Positions 26,625-33,808 of a DNA stretch of 64,000 nt are shown here, in pieces. The notes under the pieces are model-generated. The model was not told where the DNA came from. It worked only from the letters and a program-made list of their open reading frames with translations, and searched no databases. The translations under genes were made by a program, and so were the position numbers. Location: the NCBI RefSeq assembly GCF_016860525.1, contig NZ_BNEA01000015.1, positions 2,976,001-3,040,000 of the forward strand. The letters run 5' to 3'. This DNA is from Streptomyces rubradiris (GTDB lineage Bacteria; Actinomycetota; Actinomycetes; Streptomycetales; Streptomycetaceae). Every line of letters starts with the position of its first letter. Position 1 is the stretch's first letter.

Positions 26625-27170
26625 ATGACGCAAAGCACGGCCGCAGAAGACAAGTTGCGCGATTTCGTGAAGTTCTCTGCCGCGGTGACCGGGTTCAGCG
26701 AGTTCGATCTATGGGGAACTGGTCAGGCGGAGGCGTACTACAAGACGGTGGTGAATCAAGTAGGGCCGGATGCGATCGAGAAGGCCATGGCTTCCGGTCC
26801 CTCTGTTGTCCCCGCCGATCCAGTGGTGGGAAGCATCATCAAGCTCTGGTATGTCGGTGTCTGGTACGGCCCGGAACTGGCGGGACGCATGGACGTGGCG
26901 GCCTGGACTGCGCCCGGGAAAAGCGGATCGAAGCCCGCCGTCCCGGATGACAGCCGGCCCGAGGGCGGCAGGGCCTGGCAGGCCATGTCCGGACAACACC
27001 AGGCCGGCGAAGATCGCGCACACGGCGCAGACGAACGCAAACCCCTGTTCGTCGTCTCCCCCGACGCCTACACAGAGGGGCTGTTGTGGCGGGCCATCGG
27101 CGCCCACCCGTCCGGCGCGAAGGCGCCGGGCTACGGATCGTGGGTCAACCCGCCCGTATTCGAGGACTGA
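26625..27170 (+). CDS. FAD-dependent sorbitol-dehydrogenase-type small subunit (SldS-like)
   Basis: 181 residues from GTG/ATG at 26625, 22 bases after the ferritin-like gene. FVKFSAAVTGFSEFDLWGTG, then AEAYYKTVVNQVGPDAIEKA and VVGSIIKLWYVGVWYGPELA match the small-subunit family of membrane-bound FAD-sorbitol and related dehydrogenases (FSxxLTGF...GTG..Y, then IxxLWYxGxW). It ends in GYGSWVNPPV, also typical. Unlike the usual exported subunit, no Tat signal (RRxFL) is visible at the N-terminus, so it likely works in the cytoplasm or is co-exported. It is the probable partner of the GMC oxidoreductase 23480-25393. Confidence 0.7.
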   Translation: MTQSTAAEDKLRDFVKFSAAVTGFSEFDLWGTGQAEAYYKTVVNQVGPDAIEKAMASGPSVVPADPVVGSIIKLWYVGVWYGPELAGRMDVAAWTAPGKSGSKPAVPDDSRPEGGRAWQAMSGQHQAGEDRAHGADERKPLFVVSPDAYTEGLLWRAIGAHPSGAKAPGYGSWVNPPVFED

Positions 27171-27187
27171 CAAGAGGAGGGAGTGTC

Positions 27188-28105
27188 ATGACCAGCATTG
27201 TCCCCGACCTGAGTCCCGACAAGGTGTCACTCGGCGTAACGCCGACCCTGTGGTGGAACGACGACTTTCCGCTGATCGACATCGGCATCCCGTTCGAGCA
27301 ATGCGTGAGCGAGATGGCGCTCGCGGGGTTCCAGGGCTGTAGCATCGGTCACAAGTACCCGGCCGACCCCGCCGTACTGAAGAAGGCACTCGACCTGCGC
27401 GGCCTGAAGGTGTCCGAGCCCTGGGTGAGCACCTACTTCACCATCGGCGAAAAGGGTCGGACCGTCGAAAACTTCAAGAGGCAGCTGGAGTTCCTCGAAA
27501 AAGTGGGCGGCAAGGACATCGTGGTCGCGGAATTCGGGCGGTCGTCGCACCTGCAGCCCATCCCGGTTTTCAAGCACCGCCCCGAGTTCACCGACGAAGA
27601 ATGGGGTCTCCTCACCGCCGGGCTCAACGAAATCGGTAAGCTGGCCGCAGACAAGGGGATGCGGCTCTGTTACCACCATCACATGGGCACTGGCGTGCAG
27701 ACGGCCGAGCACGTCGACAGGTTGATGGCGGGCACCAACCCGGACCACGTGCATCTGCTGCTCGACACCGGGCATCTCCGGTTCGCGGGCGACGACCCGC
27801 TCACGACCGCGAAAAAACACAAGCAGCGGATCAAGCACGTTCATCTCAAGAACGTCCGCCAGCCCATGGTCGACAAGGTGAAGAGCGACCACCTGTCCTT
27901 CCAGGAGGGAATCCTGGAAGGCGTCTTCACCGTGCCCGGAGATCCAGAAGGTGCGATCGACTTCAAGCCCATCCTCTCGACGCTGGGGGAAGCCGGCTAC
28001 GAGGGATGGCTGGTCGTCGAGGCCGAACAGAATCCGGCGACGGCACACCCGCTGACGTACGCCAAGATGGCCCGCGGTCACCTCACCGAAGTCCTGGGAT
28101 GGTGA
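27188..28105 (+). CDS. Sugar phosphate isomerase/epimerase TIM barrel, inosose-dehydratase (IolE)-like
   Basis: 305 residues from ATG 27188 with AGGAGGG just upstream. The AP-endonuclease-2-type barrel is clear: LGVTPTLWWNDDFP, DIVVAEFGRSSHL, MRLCYHHHMGTGVQT with the metal-binding His, HVHLLLDTGHLRFAG with the metal Asp and His, IKHVHLKNVRQ, and WLVVEAEQNPA with a metal Glu. The WWNDD and HHHMGTGVQT strings resemble 2-keto-myo-inositol dehydratase (IolE). It would eliminate or isomerise a keto-sugar or inosose, fitting oxidation by the GMC enzyme encoded upstream. The stop overlaps the start region of the next gene, suggesting coupled translation. Confidence 0.8.
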   Translation: MTSIVPDLSPDKVSLGVTPTLWWNDDFPLIDIGIPFEQCVSEMALAGFQGCSIGHKYPADPAVLKKALDLRGLKVSEPWVSTYFTIGEKGRTVENFKRQLEFLEKVGGKDIVVAEFGRSSHLQPIPVFKHRPEFTDEEWGLLTAGLNEIGKLAADKGMRLCYHHHMGTGVQTAEHVDRLMAGTNPDHVHLLLDTGHLRFAGDDPLTTAKKHKQRIKHVHLKNVRQPMVDKVKSDHLSFQEGILEGVFTVPGDPEGAIDFKPILSTLGEAGYEGWLVVEAEQNPATAHPLTYAKMARGHLTEVLGW

Positions 28106-28107
28106 CG

Positions 28108-29097
28108 ATGAAGGCACGCGACATCTACCTCAGCTTCTTCATGTTCACCGTCAACCTGCACCCGGATGACCCCCGGTACACCGAGGTCATCGTCAGGCAC
28201 ATGAGGAAACTGCGGGACATCGGATACACGGGCTTCGACATGCCCGTTTTCCCGAACGGGACGGGCGACCCCCAAGCAGACGTGCCCCGCTACGAACGGC
28301 TCAGGAAGGCTCTCGACGCAGCCGGCTTGGAGGACGTGGGCCTGACCACCAACGTGGCCACGACGCCGGCCTACAACCCCACATCGCTGAACGCCGGGGA
28401 ACGCGAGGCAGCCCTGGCCTACCTCAAGTCCAGGGTGGACATCACAGCGGCCCTGCGCGGCACCATCATGGCGGGCCCCGTCCTCTTCCCCTACAACGTG
28501 TTTCCCACCCTCAACGGCGAACCGCTGTGGAGTGACGCCCTGCAGGACTGGCTGCAGCCCCGGTACCGCATCGCGCAGCCGCTCTTCGAGCAGCTCGGCG
28601 AGTACGCGGCGGAGAAGGGCGTCCAGGTCGCCATCGAACCCGTCGACCACTGGGAGACACCGGCCCCGAACATGGTGCGCGACGTGCTCGACTTCCTCGC
28701 CGACGCGCGCAGTCCGCACATCGGCGTGTGCGTGGACAGCTCCCACGTCGTCCTCGGCAGCAGCGGTCCGGAGGCGTACCGCCGCGACATCCGGGATGCC
28801 GCCGACCAGCGGCGCCTGCACTACGTACAGGTGTCCCCGCCGGACCGCGGCGAGGTCGCGGACAGTTGGATCCCCTGGCGCACGTTCCTCGATCCCATCC
28901 TGCCCGTGTACGACGGACCGCTGCTCATCGAAGTCTTCAACGCCATCCCGGCGTTCCTCAATTCCTTGCGGCTGACAAGGCGGAAGTTCTGGATCCCCAT
29001 GGAGGACGATCCGGTTCCGGACGTACCGAGCGCCTACGAGGTCGCCGAGGCGGGGATCAAGAAACTGCGTTCGGAGCTGGCCACCCTGCACGCGTGA
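28108..29097 (+). CDS. Second sugar phosphate isomerase/epimerase-like TIM barrel
   Basis: 329 residues from ATG 28108; GTG 28102 would overlap the previous stop (GTGA) and is an alternative. Barrel strands carry the family metal residues: GVQVAIEPVDHWETP with Glu, IGVCVDSSHVVLGSSG with Asp and His, LHYVQVSPPDRGEVADSW with the later His/Asp region, and GPLLIEVFNA with the last Glu. The N-terminal IYLSFFMFTVNLHPDDPRYT is not typical of IolE. It resembles the epimerase-like proteins found beside glucoside-3-oxidation enzymes. With the preceding barrel it gives two sequential isomerase/eliminase-type steps after GMC oxidation. Substrate unknown. Last gene of the operon. Confidence 0.8.
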   Translation: MKARDIYLSFFMFTVNLHPDDPRYTEVIVRHMRKLRDIGYTGFDMPVFPNGTGDPQADVPRYERLRKALDAAGLEDVGLTTNVATTPAYNPTSLNAGEREAALAYLKSRVDITAALRGTIMAGPVLFPYNVFPTLNGEPLWSDALQDWLQPRYRIAQPLFEQLGEYAAEKGVQVAIEPVDHWETPAPNMVRDVLDFLADARSPHIGVCVDSSHVVLGSSGPEAYRRDIRDAADQRRLHYVQVSPPDRGEVADSWIPWRTFLDPILPVYDGPLLIEVFNAIPAFLNSLRLTRRKFWIPMEDDPVPDVPSAYEVAEAGIKKLRSELATLHA

Positions 29098-29229
29098 TAA
29101 TCCGGACTGCTCATCGGCCAAGGCGCCATGAACAGCAGTCGCCTGCGCGGCGTCGCTTCTGAGCACCATCCCAGCACCATGCAGCTCAGGCGTCCTCGCT
29201 TCTGTGCACATGACGAGCGGAGGGCTGGT

Positions 29230-29564
29230 GTACGGCCGCGCTGGCCGAGGATGATGCCGGCTGCCGCGGCGATGAGGTCGGTGAAGGTCTCCTCCTGCCG
29301 TTTGCCGCCGTGCTCCGTCACCCGGAGGGGTGCCACGCCTGCCGCGCCGATGGAGACGACGGTGGCGCCGCGGCGGTCAGCCCGGCCGTCGGAGTCGGCG
29401 ATGACCACAGCGACCGTGGGACCGGAGTAGGTATTCAGGGCGTCGCGCAGGGAGCGGGCGGAAGCGTCGGGGTCTGCGGGCAGCAGCCAGGCGCCTTCGG
29501 TGCCGGCCCGGTCGATCCCGGCGGAGGTGAGCTGGTAACCGAGCGTGTGGCGGGCGATGATCGG
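29230..29564 (-). pseudogene. Broken CofE-like gene, C-terminal half
   Basis: The minus strand, read downward from 29564, gives ARHTLGYQLTSAGIDRAGTE. This continues in the same frame as WLLPADPDASARSLRDALNT, TVAVVIADSDGRADRRGATV and VSIGAAGVAPLR, ending near AAAAGIILGQRG. This is the C-terminal half of the coenzyme F420 ligase CofE (AGID.SN..LLP.DPD.SA..LR, VVIxDxxGRxxRxGxTxVAIGxAGhxPL). No N-terminal half and no convincing start exist here, but the frame is intact for ~115 codons. It complements 20736-21010, the two overlapping only in the RHTLGYQLTSAGIDRAG segment. Confidence 0.65.
29491..29564. repeat. 74-bp direct repeat shared with 20736-20809
   Basis: By eye 69 of 74 positions match the earlier copy, in the same orientation. 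It encodes the CofE segment ARHTLGYQLTSAGIDRAG on the minus strand. The two copies flank 8.7 kb containing the flavoprotein gene and the GMC operon. Confidence 0.8.
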
Positions 29565-29699
29565 CTGCCTGTCATGACAAGGGACGCCCTCGCCGACGGA
29601 GCCGGGCCAGCAGCCCTTCCTTGACCGAGGGCTTTGCCACCGCGTGATCGCCCGCAGTGCTTCAGACGCCCCGAAGACCCATCGTCCATGCACTGACGC

Positions 29700-29847
29700 T
29701 CCACCAGGACATTGTTGTTGGGATACTACAGTTTCTCGCTTTTACATCAGTCGACTCCCGCTCCGATTTTGCAATGGATAGCTGCCATGATCACCATGAG
29801 GACACGTCAGACACTATGTGGCATCTCCACAATCCAAGGAGGCTCAT
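29700..29847 (+). promoter_or_regulatory. A/T-rich promoter region of the first FabF-like gene
   Basis: TTGTTGTTGGGATACTACAG and TTTCTCGCTTTTACATC stand out in GC-rich DNA. The region precedes the FabF gene, whose ribosome site AAGGAGG ends 5 bases before GTG 29848. Exact -10/-35 boxes cannot be fixed. Confidence 0.45.
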
Positions 29848-31062
29848 GTGACCCGTAGCGGTCGTGTGCTGGTGACGGGTGTCGGCGCGATGACGCCGCT
29901 GGGAGCCGATGCGCCGTCGTCGTGGTCGGGGCTGCTGGACGGCAAGTCGGGAGTGCGTTTCCTGGAGGAGGACTGGGCCGCGGACCTGCCCGTGCACGTC
30001 GCGGCCGGGCTCACGGTGGACCCGGCCTCCCTGCTTCCGAGGACCGAGGCCAGGAAGCTGGACCGCGGAGAGCAGGTCGCCGTCCTCACTGCGCGCGAAG
30101 CCTGGAAGGACGCCGGTGCCCCGGGGGTCGAGCCGGAACGGTTCGCCGTCGTCATCGGTACGGGGACCGGTGGTGTGCTCACCACACTGGGGCAGGACGA
30201 CGTCTTCGAACACGCCGGGGCTCGCCGGCTGTCACCGTTCGCGGTCCCCATGCTGATGCCCAACGGGCCGGCCGCCTGGGTGAGCATGGACCTGGGCGCG
30301 AAGGGAGGCGCCAGGACTCCGGTCAGTGCCTGTGCGTCCGGAGCCGAGGCCCTCTCCCTGGGGCAGGACCTGATCCGCAGCGGGCGGGCGGACGTGGTCG
30401 TCGCCGGTGGGGTGGAGGCATGCCTGCACCCCTTCACCCTCGCGGCGTTCGCCCAGATGAAGGCCCTGTCCACACAGTCCACCGACCCGGAGACCGTGTC
30501 CCGCCCGTTCGACGTCGGGCGGTCCGGGTTCGTCATGGGCGAGGGCGCGGGGATGATGGTGCTCGAACGCGCCGAGTTCGCCCGGGCCCGTGGCGCGCGT
30601 GCCTACGGCACGCTGGCCGGCAGCGCCGTGAGTTCGAGCGCGCACCACATCACGGCCTCCGACGCGGAGGGCCAGGCCTTCGCCATGGAACTGGCGCTGC
30701 GCGACGCCGGCCTGGCCCCGGCGGACATCGGAGTCGTACACGCCCACGCCACCTCGACGGAGTCCGGTGACCTGGCGGAGGCCGAGGCGATCGGCCGCGT
30801 GATCGGCAGCCACGCCGCGGTGACAGCGACGAAGTCGATGACCGGCCACATGATGGGCGCGTCCGGAGCGGTGGGCGCCATGGCCGCTCTGTTCGCGCTC
30901 CGAGACGGCACGGTGCCGGCCACGCGTAACCTGGACGCGCTCGACCCGCGCGTGGACCTCGATGTGGTGCGCGGTGAGCGGCGCACCGGCCGGTGGTCCG
31001 CCGCCCTGGCCAACTCGTTCGGGTTCGGCGGACACAACGTCAGTCTCGTCTTCACGACGTGA
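29848..31062 (+). CDS. FabF-type beta-ketoacyl-ACP synthase, candidate self-resistance copy 1
   Basis: 404 residues from GTG 29848, AAGGAGG 5 bases upstream. All KASII residues are present: the nucleophile in PVSACASGAEALSLG, the first His in VHAHATSTESGDLAE, the second in TKSMTGHMMGASG, and NSFGFGGHNVSL at the C-terminus. KASII elongates fatty acids and is the target of thiotetronate antibiotics; duplicated FabF genes are known self-resistance determinants in such clusters. This copy is transcribed alone, convergent to the NRPS gene and ended by a hairpin. It is closely similar along its length to FabF copy 2 (44054-45259). Supply of chain-elongation activity to the PKS is an alternative role. 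Confidence 0.85.
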   Translation: MTRSGRVLVTGVGAMTPLGADAPSSWSGLLDGKSGVRFLEEDWAADLPVHVAAGLTVDPASLLPRTEARKLDRGEQVAVLTAREAWKDAGAPGVEPERFAVVIGTGTGGVLTTLGQDDVFEHAGARRLSPFAVPMLMPNGPAAWVSMDLGAKGGARTPVSACASGAEALSLGQDLIRSGRADVVVAGGVEACLHPFTLAAFAQMKALSTQSTDPETVSRPFDVGRSGFVMGEGAGMMVLERAEFARARGARAYGTLAGSAVSSSAHHITASDAEGQAFAMELALRDAGLAPADIGVVHAHATSTESGDLAEAEAIGRVIGSHAAVTATKSMTGHMMGASGAVGAMAALFALRDGTVPATRNLDALDPRVDLDVVRGERRTGRWSAALANSFGFGGHNVSLVFTT

Positions 31063-31081
31063 CGACGTGACACCGACCGCA

Positions 31082-31106
31082 GACCGGCCTGGTCGTCAGG
31101 CCGGTC
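31082..31106. terminator. Hairpin between convergent FabF copy 1 and NRPS genes
   Basis: GACCGGCCTG (31082-31091) and CAGGCCGGTC (31097-31106) pair perfectly around GTCGT. It lies between two converging stop codons and should end both transcripts. Confidence 0.75.
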
Positions 31107-31126
31107 ACGGCATCACGCGTTCTGTC

Positions 31127-33808
31127 TCAGCGGTTCTCCTGGACATCGCTCAGGGCCTTGGCCACGGCGTCGACGTTCGGCTTCTGCACGATCGTGTAGT
31201 GGTCACCGGCCACCGTCACCTGCCGGAAGCGGCCCTGGCACAGCTGCCGCCAGCCCTCGACCACCTCAGGGGCCGCTCCGGACTCCGCTCGCACGAAGAG
31301 GACCGGGCCGTCGAACCCGGTCGGCCGGTAGCGGTACAGGGCCTGGGCGTTGCGCGCGAAGCGGCGGTACACCTTCTGGAACTCGGGCCGGCCCAGGTCC
31401 GCGGAGAGCACTCCGGCCGCACCCAGCGCGCCGTACAGCTCGTCGGGTGTGGTGACCGGAGCCGACGGCCGCCAAGGCACGCCGGCCGTTCCCGCGAGGT
31501 CCTTGCCCAGCCACAGCAGCAGTTCGCCGTCGGTCGACGGGGCCCGCCGCAGCTCCTCCGGGCCCTCCAGGACGTCGATGGCGGCCACGGAGTCGACGGC
31601 GTACCCGAGCCCGCGAAGCTCCCTGGCCGTCTCCAGAGCGAGCAGGCCGCCCATCGACCAGCCGCCGAGCCGGAACCGTTCCCCCGGCACGGTCCGCGTG
31701 ATGGCCTTCGCATACGCGGCGGCGAGCCCGGTCAGCGTGGCGTCCTCGGTTCCGGAGTCATCCGACTGCACGGCGTAGAACGGCTGGTCCTCCCCCAGGC
31801 TGCGCGCCAGGTCCGAATAGCACAGGACGCCACCTCCCACCGGGTGGAGGAACACCAGGGGGACCGCGCTTCCCGTGGTGCGCAGCGGGATCACCAGCGG
31901 TTCGGACAGGTCACCGTCGGACCGGGACTCCCGGACGCGGAGCGCCAGCGCGCGTACGGTCGGGGCGGAGAAGAGCGTCGACACGGGCAGCGTGACGCCT
32001 GCCTCCCGCCTCAGGACAGACATCATCCGCACCGCTTGCAGCGAGTCGCCGCCGAGTTCGAAGAAGTTGTCCAGGACGGACAGGGCGGGCGCTTCGAAGA
32101 AGCTCCGCCAGACGGACAGGAGGAGGTGTTCTTCCGCGGTGGCGGGGAGAGCGTCCTCCTCGGCCACGGCGGCCTCCCCGGGCAGCTGGGCGAGCGCCGC
32201 CCGGTCCACCTTTCCGTTCCTGGTCAGCGGCAGCTCGTCCCGCACCACGAGGTGGGCCGGAACCATGTACGGGGGGAGGAACTCGCCGACGGCCCGCCTG
32301 ATGTCCCCACCGGTCAGCTCGGAGCCGGCGTCCAGGACGACGTGCGCGACCAGCTTCACCCTGCCCCGGTCACCCGGCGCGGTCACGACCGCCGCCGCGA
32401 CACCGTCGCAGCGCATCAGCGCGGCTTCCACATCGCCCAGCTCGATGCGGTAGCCACCCACCTTCACCTGCATGTCCTCGCGGCCGAGGAACTCGACTTC
32501 ACCGCTGGGCAGCAGCCGTCCCCAGTCGCCCGTGCGGTAGATCCGCTCGCCGGTCACCGGTGAGGTGACGAAGCTCCGGTCGGTGCGCTCCTCGTCCCCG
32601 AGGTAGCCCCGGGCGAGACCGGCGCCGGCGATGCAGATCTCGCCGGACACCCACGGTGGACGCGGCCGCAGGAGCCGGTCCGCGACGAAGACACGTTGGT
32701 TCCGCATGGACGTGCCGTAGGGGATGGACGGCAGGGAGGCGTCGGCCGGGGTGATGCGGTGCCAGATCGACCAGATCGACGCCTCCGTCGCGCCCCCGAG
32801 GCTCCACAGCTCGGCCTGCGGGAAGAAGCGCCATATCTCCGTCGGCAACGTGACCGGTATCCAGTCGCCGCTCATGAGGACGGTCCGCAGCGGCGGCAGG
32901 CCGTCGCGGGCCGGGGACGCGAGGTCCGTGGCCGAGGTCAGGTACTCGCACAGCATGGCCATCAGCGCGGGCACGCTGTTCCAGACCGTGACGCCCGACT
33001 CGTTCATCAGCTCCAGCCAGCGGGCCGGTTCGCGGGAGTCCTCCGGTGCGGGGAGCACGACGGCGCCACCGACGGAGAGCGGGCCGAAGATGTCGTACAC
33101 CGACAGGTCGAAGGTGAGCGCCGACAGGCCCAGGACCCGGTCGTCGGCCGTCAGCGACATCTGCTCGTTGACGTCCCTGACCGTGTTGACGGCCGCACCG
33201 TGCTCGATCACCACGCCCTTGGGCACACCGGTGGAACCGGACGTGTAGATCACGTACGCGACGTCGCCGGGTTTCACCGCGACGTCCGGCGCCGCGGCCG
33301 GGGCTGTGCCGGAGTCCGGCACCGTGATGTCCAGCACCTCGACTCCGTCGGGCCAGTCCACGGCGTCCCGCACGGACGGCTGGGTGAGCACGGTGCTGAT
33401 GCCGGCCGCCGCCAGGACGTCACGCAGACGCCGGGCCGGCCAGTGCGGGTCGAGGGGCACGTACGCGGCACCGGCCCGCACCACACCCAGGCACCCGACG
33501 ACCTGCTCCCATCCCTTCTCCATCACGACACCGACGAGGTCCCCCGGGCCGTTGCCGCCCTGCGCCAGCCGATGGGCGACACCTGCCGACTCCCGAGCGG
33601 CCTCGGCGTAGCTGAGCCGACGGTCGGGGGTGATGACGGCCACCGCGTCGGGGGTGCGAGCCGCCTGGGCGACGAACCGGTCGTGGAGCAGCGCGTCCGC
33701 GCCGGGCTCGGTGGGCCGGTCCGCGTCCCCCGGCCACGCGCCGGGGCCCAGGACGGGGTCGCGGGCCCAGACGGGTTCCAGCCAGGCGGTGTCAGCGAGC
33801 GAGTTCAC
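31127..33808 (-). CDS. NRPS protein: A(Cys)-PCP-TE
   Basis: 893 residues from ATG 33808. Adenylation domain ~40-540: YVIYTSGSTGVPKG (A3), YRTGDWGR (A7-like), NGKVDR (A10, Lys533). Aligned to PheA, the pocket residues read D234 L235 Y238 N277 L311 S313 L337 I345 W346 K533, the cysteine code. PCP ~555-625 with FFELGGDSL (Ser589). Thioesterase ~645-893 with GGWSMGG (Ser718) and GDHY near residue 870. It would load Cys for the Cy domain of the preceding PKS and release the product; in thiotetronates this Cys is the sulfur source. The start overlaps the PKS 3' end (stop 33792), so the two are coupled. Last gene of the operon. Confidence 0.9.
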   Translation of the reverse strand: MNSLADTAWLEPVWARDPVLGPGAWPGDADRPTEPGADALLHDRFVAQAARTPDAVAVITPDRRLSYAEAARESAGVAHRLAQGGNGPGDLVGVVMEKGWEQVVGCLGVVRAGAAYVPLDPHWPARRLRDVLAAAGISTVLTQPSVRDAVDWPDGVEVLDITVPDSGTAPAAAPDVAVKPGDVAYVIYTSGSTGVPKGVVIEHGAAVNTVRDVNEQMSLTADDRVLGLSALTFDLSVYDIFGPLSVGGAVVLPAPEDSREPARWLELMNESGVTVWNSVPALMAMLCEYLTSATDLASPARDGLPPLRTVLMSGDWIPVTLPTEIWRFFPQAELWSLGGATEASIWSIWHRITPADASLPSIPYGTSMRNQRVFVADRLLRPRPPWVSGEICIAGAGLARGYLGDEERTDRSFVTSPVTGERIYRTGDWGRLLPSGEVEFLGREDMQVKVGGYRIELGDVEAALMRCDGVAAAVVTAPGDRGRVKLVAHVVLDAGSELTGGDIRRAVGEFLPPYMVPAHLVVRDELPLTRNGKVDRAALAQLPGEAAVAEEDALPATAEEHLLLSVWRSFFEAPALSVLDNFFELGGDSLQAVRMMSVLRREAGVTLPVSTLFSAPTVRALALRVRESRSDGDLSEPLVIPLRTTGSAVPLVFLHPVGGGVLCYSDLARSLGEDQPFYAVQSDDSGTEDATLTGLAAAYAKAITRTVPGERFRLGGWSMGGLLALETARELRGLGYAVDSVAAIDVLEGPEELRRAPSTDGELLLWLGKDLAGTAGVPWRPSAPVTTPDELYGALGAAGVLSADLGRPEFQKVYRRFARNAQALYRYRPTGFDGPVLFVRAESGAAPEVVEGWRQLCQGRFRQVTVAGDHYTIVQKPNVDAVAKALSDVQENR

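Noticed and set aside
23480..29097. C-glycoside deglycosidase pathway
   Set aside because: GMC and TIM-barrel genes fit, but the characteristic small beta-subunit of the deglycosidase is not seen, so a specific C-glycoside assignment is not supported.
29848..31062. Assigning FabF copy 1 as the housekeeping fatty acid synthase
   Set aside because: Streptomyces fabF lies in fabD-fabH-acpP-fabF; none of those neighbours is here.
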